Source of the DNA: Nanosynbacter sp.
GTDB lineage: Bacteria; Patescibacteriota; Saccharimonadia; Saccharimonadales; Saccharimonadaceae
DNA: 17,454 nt
Assembly: GCA_015257485.1 (NCBI GenBank)
Contig: JABZKC010000013.1
Coordinates: 1-17,454 of the forward strand
Direction: 5' to 3'
Made by a program: the position numbers and the translations under genes. This document shows positions 1-6,354 of this stretch, piece by piece (position 1 is the stretch's first letter; each line of letters begins with the position of its first letter). The notes beneath the pieces are model-generated. The model made no database searches. It was not told the DNA's origin and saw only the letters and a list, made by a program, of their open reading frames with translations.

Positions 1-466
1 TATGTATGGCCTCTCTTCGCTTAACCTTTCTAACTTCGATACCTCCCAGGCGACAAATATGAGAGATATGTTTTCTAATATGCGTAATCTCACTTCGCTT
101 AACCTTTCTAATTTTAACACCTCCAAGGTGACAGACATGAGGGCTATGTTCGGTTATATGTATGGCCTCTCTTCGCTTAACCTTTCTAACTTCGATACCT
201 CCCAGGCGACAGATATGAATAGTATGTTTGCGGGCATGTCTCTCACTAGCCTTAATCTTTCTAATTTTGACACTTCCAAGGTGACGGATATGGGTAGTAT
301 GTTTTATAATATGCGCAATCTCACTTCGCTTAATCTTACTAACTTCGATACCTCCAAGGTGACAGACATGAGTGATATGTTTTCTAATATGTTTAATCTT
401 ACCACGCTCGATATTTCCAATTTTGATACTTCCAATGTGATAGATATGGGTGGTATGTTCTCATTT
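1..466 (+). repeat. 78-bp tandem coding repeats (DUF285 units), first gene
   Basis: Six in-frame units starting at 2, 80, 158, 236, 311 and 389; all are 78 bp except the 75-bp unit at 236. The first 55 bases of the window are repeated exactly at 157-211, two units further on, which points to recent duplication or gene conversion of a 156-bp block. Confidence 0.9.
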
Positions 467-682
467 CGAGGCGTGGGTGCACATGATGATAAGTTAGAAA
501 AAATATATGTGAACAATGACTTTAATACATCTAAGCTTACATGGTTTTCCAATATGTTCAAAGAGCGTAAAAGACTTCGTGGCGGTAACGGCTCATACCT
601 AGACAATCCTTCTACGGCAGATAAAACCTGGCTTCGGGTGGATCGTCCTGGAGTGCATGGATACTTTACGAGAAGGTCTTAA
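2..682 (+). CDS. BspA-like (DUF285) surface repeat protein, 3' part
   Basis: The 5' end lies outside the window; the first ATG here (position 2) is a repeat methionine, not a start. The visible 226 residues hold six tandem 26-residue units of the form M-x-x-L-T-S-L-N-L-S-N-F-D-T-S-x-V-T-D-M-x-x-M-F, the leucine-rich-repeat variant called DUF285 or BspA-like. The fourth unit (236-310) has 25 residues, one codon short. A C-terminal cap follows (about residues 160-226), rich in basic and aromatic residues and ending FTRRS. There is no LPXTG motif or terminal membrane helix, so anchoring is not explained by this end. The cap is nearly the same as that of the next gene, so the two are tandem paralogues. 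Proteins of this family are secreted and often act in adhesion to host cells or matrix; that role is inferred. No clear terminator follows the stop. Confidence 0.88.
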   Translation: MYGLSSLNLSNFDTSQATNMRDMFSNMRNLTSLNLSNFNTSKVTDMRAMFGYMYGLSSLNLSNFDTSQATDMNSMFAGMSLTSLNLSNFDTSKVTDMGSMFYNMRNLTSLNLTNFDTSKVTDMSDMFSNMFNLTTLDISNFDTSNVIDMGGMFSFRGVGAHDDKLEKIYVNNDFNTSKLTWFSNMFKERKRLRGGNGSYLDNPSTADKTWLRVDRPGVHGYFTRRS

Positions 683-730
683 TATAAGAGGGGGGATCGT
701 TAATGTTTTTGATTTTTCTGAAGATTCTTA

Positions 731-739
731 TGGTAAAAT
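731..739 (+). promoter_or_regulatory. Extended -10 promoter of second BspA-like gene
   Basis: TGG followed by TAAAAT (734-739) is an extended -10 element; the -35 region is weak (TTGATT at 709-714 is 19 nt away). The expected transcription start is near A746, only two bases before the ATG at 748. The string TTATGGTAAAAT also occurs at the promoter of the DUF2207 gene. Confidence 0.55.
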
Positions 740-778
740 AAAGTTATATGCAAGGCCAAAAATCACATATAAAACCTC

Positions 779-2509
779 ATGGGGGGGGGGTGGTTTAATA
801 GAGAATTAAAGATTTTCATATTATTTCTAGGATTGATCTCTTTCTCTAATTTGATTTTCAGTAATAATACATTCGCTCTCTTCACTCCGACACTTTCCGC
901 TTCCGTGGATCAAACGAATTTACAGATAAATGGAAACCAAGTAATAAATAGCACAAATAAAACCACAGAAATCCCACTAAACCTTACAGTAAATACAAAT
1001 AACAAGACTGGTTATACGGCAACATTAAATTCGGAAACCGATGAAACGGCGCTAGTAAATAACGATTCTTCAAATGGTGCAAAAATCAATTCGATTAGCA
1101 CGAATTTATCGTTAAGTAATTTACCTAACAATACTTGGGGATATAAGTTCGGTATGTCTTCAAACTATGCACCGATCCCAGCTCTGTCTACACCAGCACA
1201 AATTATTCAGACTGTAGGAAAGACCAATGGCGATGAATCGAACCAACTTAATATTGGCATGAAACTAACGAATAATCTGGAACCAGGGAATTATACAAAC
1301 AAATTAATTTTATCTTTTGTTTCGAATCCATATACGCCAATAGCTATTATGACGTATGGCTCTAGTTTTTCTGGAAAATTATTATTTATCGAAACCTCAA
1401 CCAATAAAATCGAGCACTTTAAGAAGAGCAATGTTGCGCCAGCTATCTCTATGAATGCCGTGAATGTTGAAGACGAAGAGTCTGATTATGAAATTAAACT
1501 TTGGTTAGATCCGACCAATAAAACAGCTTATTATTACACTGAACCAGAAAAAGTTTATTTAAATATGAATAGCAGCATGATGTTTTCAAGCATGTTTAGA
1601 CTCACCTCTCTTGACCTCTCTAACTTTGATACCTCCAAGGTAACGAATATGGCCACTATGTTTTATGGCATGCGTAATCTCACTACCCTTGATCTCTCCA
1701 ACTTCGACACCTCCAAGGTGACGGATATGGGCCGCATGTTTTGGGGCATGGACAAACTCACCACCCTCAATCTCTCCAACTTCGACACTTCACAAGTGAC
1801 GAATATGTATGGTATGTTTTATGGCATGCGTAATCTCACTACCCTTGACCTCTCCAGCTTTGATACCTCCAAGGTAACAGATATGAGGGCTATGTTTGAC
1901 GGCATGCATAGCCTCACCACGCTCAATCTCTCTAACTTCGATACCTCCAAGGTAACAGATATGCAAAATATGTTTTATGGCATATCTAATCTCACCTCTC
2001 TTAATCTTTCCAACTTCAACACTTCACAGGTGACGAATATGCGCGTTATGTTTTCTGGCATGTCTAACCTCACTACCATTGATCTCTCCAACTTCGATAC
2101 CTCCCAGGTGACGGATATGAGCTATATGTTTAAGGGTATGTCTAGCCTCGCTACCCTTGATCTCTCTAATTTCAATACCTCTAAGGTGACGGATATGCGC
2201 GCTATGTTTTCTGGCATGTCTAGACTCACTGTCCTTGATCTCTCTAACTTCGATACCTCCAAGGTGACAAGTATGGACTTTATGTTTGCTCTCTATGATG
2301 AGGATATATCTAAAGATAAACTAGAAAGAATTTATGTAAATAATGATTTTAATACCACTAAACTTACAGATTTTTCAAGAATGTTTAAAAACCGTAAAAA
2401 GCTCCGAGGAGGGAATGGTTCTTATCTTACCAATCCTTCCACCGCCGATAAATCTTGGCTTCGCATAGATCGTCCAGGGGTACAAGGGCACTTTACGCGC
2501 AAATCTTAG
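779..2509 (+). CDS. BspA-like (DUF285) surface protein with G10 tract at start
   Basis: Secreted repeat protein of 576 residues as read from ATG 779. Domains in order: signal peptide (hydrophobic core about residues 11-27, likely cleavage after Ala33 in NNTFA); an Asn/Thr-rich beta-type domain (about 35-185) with the N-W-G-Y and L-x-x-G-x-Y-x-N features seen in Saccharibacteria surface proteins; a linker domain (186-270); nine 26-residue DUF285 units (272-505); and a C-terminal cap ending FTRKS, without LPXTG. The start is uncertain. ATG 779 is followed by ten G (781-790) and has no Shine-Dalgarno sequence. Another ATG at 748, two bases from the predicted transcription start, is out of frame in this G10 version (it ends after 16 codons) and would be in frame with nine or twelve G. 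The gene may therefore be phase-variable and possibly off here. Likely role, by family and inference: adhesion to host bacterium or mucosa. Confidence 0.88.
   Translation: MGGGWFNRELKIFILFLGLISFSNLIFSNNTFALFTPTLSASVDQTNLQINGNQVINSTNKTTEIPLNLTVNTNNKTGYTATLNSETDETALVNNDSSNGAKINSISTNLSLSNLPNNTWGYKFGMSSNYAPIPALSTPAQIIQTVGKTNGDESNQLNIGMKLTNNLEPGNYTNKLILSFVSNPYTPIAIMTYGSSFSGKLLFIETSTNKIEHFKKSNVAPAISMNAVNVEDEESDYEIKLWLDPTNKTAYYYTEPEKVYLNMNSSMMFSSMFRLTSLDLSNFDTSKVTNMATMFYGMRNLTTLDLSNFDTSKVTDMGRMFWGMDKLTTLNLSNFDTSQVTNMYGMFYGMRNLTTLDLSSFDTSKVTDMRAMFDGMHSLTTLNLSNFDTSKVTDMQNMFYGISNLTSLNLSNFNTSQVTNMRVMFSGMSNLTTIDLSNFDTSQVTDMSYMFKGMSSLATLDLSNFNTSKVTDMRAMFSGMSRLTVLDLSNFDTSKVTSMDFMFALYDEDISKDKLERIYVNNDFNTTKLTDFSRMFKNRKKLRGGNGSYLTNPSTADKSWLRIDRPGVQGHFTRKS
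781..790 (+). repeat. Homopolymeric G10 tract, candidate phase-variation switch
   Basis: Ten consecutive G directly after AT of the ATG at 779. It is the longest homopolymer noticed in the window and lies between two alternative starts in different frames. Slippage by one base would change which start is in frame. Such tracts are also prone to sequencing error. Confidence 0.85.
1592..2293 (+). repeat. Nine 78-bp tandem coding repeats (DUF285 units), second gene
   Basis: Nine uninterrupted in-frame 78-bp units encode M-x-x-L-T-x-L-x-L-S-N-F-D/N-T-S-K/Q-V-T-x-M-x-x-M-F-x. Strings such as the one encoding SNFDTSKVTDM recur nearly unchanged between units and in the first gene, so the array can recombine within itself and with its neighbour. 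Confidence 0.92.
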
Positions 2510-2528
2510 TACCTGAATAAATTATTTG

Positions 2529-2577
2529 TACAGATACTTGGTTTTAATTTTAAAAAATGGTATCTGTATATTTTTTT
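2529..2577 (+). terminator. Intrinsic terminator of the BspA-like gene
   Basis: A 9-bp stem, TACAGATAC (2529-2537) with GTATCTGTA (2560-2568), then a run of seven T (2571-2577), 20 nt after the stop codon. The A/T-rich loop can pair further. Confidence 0.8.
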
Positions 2578-2580
2578 ATA

Positions 2581-2606
2581 AAACAAAAAAAGACATAAAT
2601 GTCTTT
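2581..2606 (-). terminator. Intrinsic terminator of tRNA-Glu
   Basis: On the minus strand the stem AAAGACAT / ATGTCTTT (2589-2606) is followed by a T run broken by one G. It begins about 9 nt past the tRNA 3' end. The symmetric form could also stop plus-strand transcription. Confidence 0.72.
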
Positions 2607-2614
2607 TCTTAAAA

Positions 2615-2691
2615 TGGTGATTCCGGCGGGGTTCGAACCCGCGATTTTCTGGATGAGAACCAGACGTCCTGGACCACTAGACGACGGAACC
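2615..2691 (-). tRNA. tRNA-Glu (anticodon CUC)
   Basis: The 77-nt cloverleaf reads from 2691 down. The acceptor stem GGTTCCG pairs with CGGAATC (one G-T pair), followed by discriminator A and an encoded CCA (2617-2615). The anticodon stem TCTGG/CCAGA encloses loop TTCTCAT, anticodon CTC, reading GAG. The T arm contains GGTTCGAACC. The gene lies on the same strand as glutamyl-tRNA synthetase, 600 bp further along, but has its own promoter. Confidence 0.95.
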
Positions 2692-2699
2692 GTGAAATA

Positions 2700-2728
2700 A
2701 TAATAACATTTTTCGGATATGGCTGCAA
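2700..2728 (-). promoter_or_regulatory. Promoter of tRNA-Glu
   Basis: -35 TTGCAG (2728-2723), a 17-nt spacer, and -10 TATTAT (2705-2700) preceded by TGT as an extended -10. Eight bases separate the -10 from the first tRNA base, so transcription should start at A2693 or at G2691, the mature 5' end itself. Confidence 0.75.
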
Positions 2729-2822
2729 TAGCTTAGATGGGTTATAGATTAATGTGCCATGAGAAATGATCGTTATATCTTAAAAGTGTAGCTATAGCGT
2801 AAGCTCGTAGCAATTTATGGAA

Positions 2823-3146
2823 TTAGTCGCAATCGAAACTGGCGTCGTTCCATTCGCAGTCGTCGATCGGATCAAAAAGATGTGGGTCGGTATCGGAGTC
2901 GGTAGTGCGGTTACGTAGGCGGAATTCCTCGTCGGACATGTCGCCAAGGTCGTTTTCGTCGCCTTCGTCTTCGAGGTGATCGTCGTCGGATGGATCATTT
3001 TCTTCGTAATTTTGATAGTGGTCTGGCAAATCTTTTTGGAAGGCGCCAGAGTCCCAGGAATCGTTCGTAGTGTCTGGATTATCTCTTTCGGAAACCCAGT
3101 TCATTTTACTGTTTGGTTCCCCCGCGTTTTGATAAAATTTTGCCAT
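2823..3146 (-). CDS. Small highly acidic protein, unknown function
   Basis: A 107-residue protein not recognised by family. It contains 24 Asp and 10 Glu against 7 Lys/Arg, a net charge near -27, with the densest block at about residues 48-74. Two Cys lie near the end in C-E-W-N-D-A-S-F-D-C-D. There is no signal peptide or membrane helix, so it is probably cytoplasmic and largely disordered. The start is well supported: AAAGGAG lies 6 nt upstream of ATG 3146, and a good promoter sits just ahead. It lies between gltX and tRNA-Glu, all on the minus strand, but gltX ends in its own terminator, so it is a separate unit. A DNA- or RNA-mimic, a buffering or metal-binding protein, or a partner of a basic protein are all possible; nothing in the sequence decides between them. 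Confidence 0.75.
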   Translation of the reverse strand: MAKFYQNAGEPNSKMNWVSERDNPDTTNDSWDSGAFQKDLPDHYQNYEENDPSDDDHLEDEGDENDLGDMSDEEFRLRNRTTDSDTDPHLFDPIDDCEWNDASFDCD

Positions 3147-3165
3147 AATCGACTCCTTTTCTACT

Positions 3166-3194
3166 ATTATGTCAGAGGCATGAAGGCTTGTAAA
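3166..3194 (-). promoter_or_regulatory. Promoter of the acidic protein gene
   Basis: -35 TTTACA (3194-3189), a 17-nt spacer, and -10 CATAAT (3171-3166) preceded by TGA. Transcription from about 3159 gives a short leader with the AAAGGAG ribosome-binding site. Confidence 0.7.
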
Positions 3195-3206
3195 GATATA
3201 CTAAGC

Positions 3207-3240
3207 AAAACCCGTTCACCGAAGCTTGGGGGTGAACGGG
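3207..3240 (-). terminator. Terminator of gltX
   Basis: A 10-bp perfect stem, CCCGTTCACC / GGTGAACGGG (3240-3211), with a 10-nt loop. On the minus strand it is followed by TTTTGCTT, a short T tract, 46 nt after the gltX stop. Confidence 0.8.
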
Positions 3241-3285
3241 CTATTTATAAATTGAAGTTTTTGTGGGCTTTATTTTGTGACTATT

Positions 3286-4800
3286 TTAGTCGTGGGAAAT
3301 CGCGGTGTGGACGCGGTTTAGGCGAGCTAGGGTGCGATTTTTGCCAAGGACACGTAAAGTTTGATGTAGGGCTGGACTAAATGGCGCAAAGCTGACGGCG
3401 ATACGGATGAGGCTGAAGTATTCGGCTGGTTTTTTGCCGGTGGCGGCAAGTAACTCATTAAGTTTCGCTTGAAGATTATCGTCGGTCCAAGCTTCTTCTT
3501 CTTCGACTTCGTTTAGCTTCTCAATAGTGAGTTTAAGTAGATCACGATATTCGGTTTCGGAAAGTTTCTTAAGGAATTTATTATTATAAATTAAATCAAG
3601 GTCGATGGTTGGCTCTTCGAAGAAGTAGGTGGTCATGGTACGGAGATCGGAAAGAGTTTTTAGACGATCATAGATGATACTGAGCACAGATTTTTTATAC
3701 TCGTCAGTCTCTTGATCGGCGGATTCTGGCCAGAAATTGAGTGGTTTGAAAACTTGATAGCGAGAAAAATCTTCGGAACCAGAAGTGAGACAGGTTTTGG
3801 CATAGAGAGCATCAATTCCCTGTTCGTCGGCAATTTTGCGAATCCATTGACCGTTCATCCAAAGAATTTTAGTTTCATCGAAACGGGCACCGGAATTTTG
3901 AATGCGAGAAATTTCAAATTTTTCAATCATTTCATCGATTGAGTAAATTTCTTGTTCAGTACCGTCATTCCAACCGAGACAGGCGAGGTAATTTAGTATA
4001 GCTTCTGGGAGAAAACCATCATCACGATATTCGGTGACGGATTTGGCGCCATCGCGTTTGCCGAGTTTTTTATTGCCGGTAGGAGCGAGAATGTGTGGCA
4101 TCGAGACGAAAAGATGGCGAGGAAGCTCTAGGGCGTCATAGAGGGCTAGATAATTCGGTGTACTAGAGAGATACTCGACACCACGGGTGATGTAGGTGAT
4201 TTTCATTAAAGTGTCATCGACAATGTGGGCGAAATTATAGGTTGGAAGACCGTCTTTTTTAATCAGGATAATGTCATCGAGAACCTCTGGACCAGTTTGC
4301 ATGTCGCCCATCACTTCGTCGTGCCACTCGTAATGCTTTGGGGTAGTTTTGAAACGAATTGGCAGACCTTCACGCCATTCTGGTGGGTTGGTTGGACGAT
4401 GATTGCGGTAAAGATAAGGAATTTTTTGCTCGTTATCGAGTTTTTTATACTCTTCGATTTTTTCGGAAGGTGTATCATCAGCATAAGCTAGACCTTTTTC
4501 GAGTAGTTTTTTAGCCCAAGCTAAATAAATATTTTTGCGTTCGGTTTGATAATAAGGCTCGTCTGGACCGCCCACCATTGGACCTTCGTCCCAATTTAGC
4601 CCGAGCCATTTAAGGGTATCAAAAACTAGTTCGGCGGCACCTTCCACGAAACGACTTTGATCGGTGTCTTCAATACGCAAAATAAACTGACCGTGATTTT
4701 GTCTGGCGATCAGATATGGATAAATGGCACTGCGAACATTGCCGATGTGAATATAGCCGGTAGGGCTGGGTGCAAAACGAGTTCTAATTTCCTTATTCAT
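3286..4800 (-). CDS. gltX: Glutamyl-tRNA synthetase
   Basis: Class I aminoacyl-tRNA synthetase that activates glutamate with ATP and charges tRNA-Glu in the cytoplasm; in bacteria lacking a glutaminyl enzyme it also charges tRNA-Gln for amidation. The 504 residues match the usual length. The N-terminal catalytic domain has R-F-A-P-S-P-T-G at 8-15, the HIGH-type motif HIGN at 18-21, and R-I-E-D-T-D just beyond. The KMSKS-type loop reads KLGKR at 245-249, with Gly where family members usually have Ser. A helical C-terminal anticodon-binding domain follows. There is no Shine-Dalgarno sequence before ATG 4800; an extended -10 lies 9 nt away, so the mRNA is probably almost leaderless. Its substrate tRNA-Glu lies downstream on the same strand. 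Confidence 0.95.
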   Translation of the reverse strand: MNKEIRTRFAPSPTGYIHIGNVRSAIYPYLIARQNHGQFILRIEDTDQSRFVEGAAELVFDTLKWLGLNWDEGPMVGGPDEPYYQTERKNIYLAWAKKLLEKGLAYADDTPSEKIEEYKKLDNEQKIPYLYRNHRPTNPPEWREGLPIRFKTTPKHYEWHDEVMGDMQTGPEVLDDIILIKKDGLPTYNFAHIVDDTLMKITYITRGVEYLSSTPNYLALYDALELPRHLFVSMPHILAPTGNKKLGKRDGAKSVTEYRDDGFLPEAILNYLACLGWNDGTEQEIYSIDEMIEKFEISRIQNSGARFDETKILWMNGQWIRKIADEQGIDALYAKTCLTSGSEDFSRYQVFKPLNFWPESADQETDEYKKSVLSIIYDRLKTLSDLRTMTTYFFEEPTIDLDLIYNNKFLKKLSETEYRDLLKLTIEKLNEVEEEEAWTDDNLQAKLNELLAATGKKPAEYFSLIRIAVSFAPFSPALHQTLRVLGKNRTLARLNRVHTAISHD

Positions 4801-4809
4801 AATGGCTTA

Positions 4810-4818
4810 ATTATACCA
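4810..4818 (-). promoter_or_regulatory. Extended -10 promoter of gltX
   Basis: TGG-TATAAT (4818-4810) with 9 nt to the ATG at 4800. No good -35 is visible; that region overlaps the T tract of the preceding terminator. The predicted leader is about 2-3 nt. Confidence 0.65.
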
Positions 4819-4833
4819 CTACTGATAAGAGAA

Positions 4834-4857
4834 GAAAAACTCAGCGTGGCGGCTGAG
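4834..4857 (-). terminator. Terminator of the DUF4367-like gene
   Basis: On the minus strand CTCAGC / GCTGAG (4857-4840) encloses a 6-nt loop and is followed by TTTTTCTT. It lies just ahead of the gltX promoter and separates the two genes. Confidence 0.8.
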
Positions 4858-4920
4858 ATTCTGGGTGGATTGAGTATTTGAGCTCTTGGTTAATAGTAGA
4901 TTCTATTTGATTTGGATATT

Positions 4921-6249
4921 TTAGAGTGAGGTGATGATGTTTTTCAACTGTTTTTTACTGAGGCTACCAGAGGTGGTATTGAGCTTATATACCGTGCCGC
5001 CATTTACCCAAGCAGCGTTGGATTGATACATGTAAATCGTGAGGCCTTGTTCACGAATTGTATCATACTGTTCGCCCCAGGTTGGCTTGACGTAGTTATT
5101 TAATAAGGCATTGCTATCCCAAGGGAGTTTTTCTTGGTCAAGGGTGAAATGGGTCTTGTTTGGGCCAACAAATTCAAGAGTAAAAGTATTTTTCTGGAAA
5201 GAGGCACCGCTGGCAATAAAATCGCGTGGCACAAAAGACGGATAGGAGGCACCGTTTTGGGCGGCAGCGACCTTGGCGCTAATGTCTGGCATGCTAAATT
5301 TAAGAGTGGCATAGAGTACGCCCATGCAGCAAATCGAGCTAGCAACAGCAAAGATGAGATGTTTTTTAGAAACCTTTGGTTTCTTAATCATGATTGGAGC
5401 GGATTTTGGTTTCGTCTCCTCTTTCATAGCGGACATTAGGGCTTTAGAATTTTGACGAGCACGGTTCGTGAGTTTTTTGGCGGAGAAATGCGAGATAGTG
5501 TCAGCTTCACGGCGACGTTCGGCAAGAGACTGCAGAGGTGCGATTGTGGAGCGAGTTTTATGGGCGGTATTAGTAAGAGGCTTGGCGGTAGGGGCGGAAG
5601 TCGTGGTTAGCCTGGCTGCTGTAACAGCAGTACTCACTGGGCGAACTGGAGTTGGCATGGCTACTGGAATGGCTGGCGCAACTGGTGCAATCGGAGTCGT
5701 AAAGCTTATCGGGGTAGATGTTGGCTCTGAAATATTAAGGGGGCGTGGAATGGAAGCAGGAGTAGGCTTCGCGACTGGGGCTGGTGCAGAAAAATCAAGT
5801 GGTGAAGCGACTGGGGCTGGTGCAGAAATATCTAACGGAGCAGTGACTGGAGCTGGCGCAGAAAAATCTAACGGAGTAGAAATTTGGATGTGAGAAGTGG
5901 TAGGACGAGGCTTCGGGACGGAAGTGACTGGGGTGTTAGAAGTAGGACGCATGGTTGCATTATTTTTGAGCGATTCGCGAAGTGAATCAAAAGAAATGGT
6001 TATTTTTTTCGCGGTCGGGGCAGGAGCTGGTGTGGTGTATGAGGTTGGGGTGGATTGAGCTGACGCTACAGGGGTGGCTGGAGTGCGAATGTCTGAGGCG
6101 TCGGAAAATTCATCAGAATCATCAGAATCCTCAGAAAAGACAATTTTGCGAGGAGCTTTAACGAAGTGACGATTAAGAGTGCCAGAGTTTCTGACAGTAA
6201 TATGGGTGGCACGACTCTGAACGCGCTGATTCGTTAAATTTCTTTCCAT
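4921..6249 (-). CDS. Single-pass membrane protein with Pro/Ala-rich tail and DUF4367-like domain
   Basis: A 442-residue protein of unknown function. Residues 1-295 form a long cytoplasmic tail of low complexity: a Ser/Asp cluster at 39-53, Pro/Ala/Thr-rich stretches at 56-225 including three 12-residue PLD(F/I)SAPAPV repeats at 126-161, then a basic segment. One membrane helix spans about 298-318 and contains Cys-Cys. The outer domain (about 330-442) ends A-W-x-N-G-G-x-x-Y-x-L, then a Ser-rich turn and a final helix, resembling the DUF4367 domain of envelope-associated regulators (family match inferred). The start at 6249 is preferred over the longer frame to 6300: GAGG precedes it by 5-6 nt, and the -10 TATAAT at 6279-6274 lies inside the longer frame. 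It is divergent from the PEGA gene. It may sense or organise the envelope; this is a guess. Confidence 0.82.
   Translation of the reverse strand: MERNLTNQRVQSRATHITVRNSGTLNRHFVKAPRKIVFSEDSDDSDEFSDASDIRTPATPVASAQSTPTSYTTPAPAPTAKKITISFDSLRESLKNNATMRPTSNTPVTSVPKPRPTTSHIQISTPLDFSAPAPVTAPLDISAPAPVASPLDFSAPAPVAKPTPASIPRPLNISEPTSTPISFTTPIAPVAPAIPVAMPTPVRPVSTAVTAARLTTTSAPTAKPLTNTAHKTRSTIAPLQSLAERRREADTISHFSAKKLTNRARQNSKALMSAMKEETKPKSAPIMIKKPKVSKKHLIFAVASSICCMGVLYATLKFSMPDISAKVAAAQNGASYPSFVPRDFIASGASFQKNTFTLEFVGPNKTHFTLDQEKLPWDSNALLNNYVKPTWGEQYDTIREQGLTIYMYQSNAAWVNGGTVYKLNTTSGSLSKKQLKNIITSL
5767..5874 (-). repeat. Three 36-bp coding repeats
   Basis: Three tandem 36-bp units encode PLDFSAPAPVTA, PLDISAPAPVAS and PLDFSAPAPVAK in the Pro-rich cytoplasmic tail. 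Confidence 0.85.
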
Positions 6250-6273
6250 TTTTCCTCGCTTATTTTGTTTAAT

Positions 6274-6279
6274 TATAAT
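6274..6279 (-). promoter_or_regulatory. Promoter of the DUF4367-like gene
   Basis: -10 TATAAT (6279-6274) within a TAT-rich stretch, 24 nt before ATG 6249, giving a leader of about 17 nt with a GAGG ribosome-binding site. No convincing -35 was seen. Confidence 0.5.
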
Positions 6280-6336
6280 AATAATACTTATGCAAATCAA
6301 TAGTGATTATGTTTGATTTTTTGATAGAGGTTGGTG

Positions 6337-6345
6337 TGTTATAAT
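6337..6345 (+). promoter_or_regulatory. Extended -10 promoter of the PEGA gene
   Basis: TGT-TATAAT (6337-6345), 9 nt before ATG 6355. It overlaps the upstream TTG that a longest-frame call would use, so translation must start downstream, at 6355, from a nearly leaderless mRNA. Confidence 0.65.
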
Positions 6346-6354
6346 GTTGACAAT

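Noticed and set aside
1..2293. Regular repeats resembling a CRISPR array
   Set aside because: Units of 78 bp are in-frame protein repeats with no unique spacers.
490..2509. Sortase substrates among the adhesins
   Set aside because: Neither C-terminus has an LPXTG-type motif followed by a hydrophobic helix and basic tail.
2976..3380. Open frame on the plus strand over the acidic gene and gltX end
   Set aside because: It is antisense to two well supported genes, crosses a terminator hairpin and has no ribosome-binding site.
5468..5893. Gly/Ala/Val-rich frame opposite the DUF4367-like gene
   Set aside because: Its composition mirrors the Pro/Ala/Thr-rich tail on the other strand; it is a shadow frame.
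6247..6300. Longer start (ATG 6300) for the DUF4367-like gene
   Set aside because: The extension covers the -10 box and encodes an Ile run; ATG 6249 has a good ribosome-binding site.
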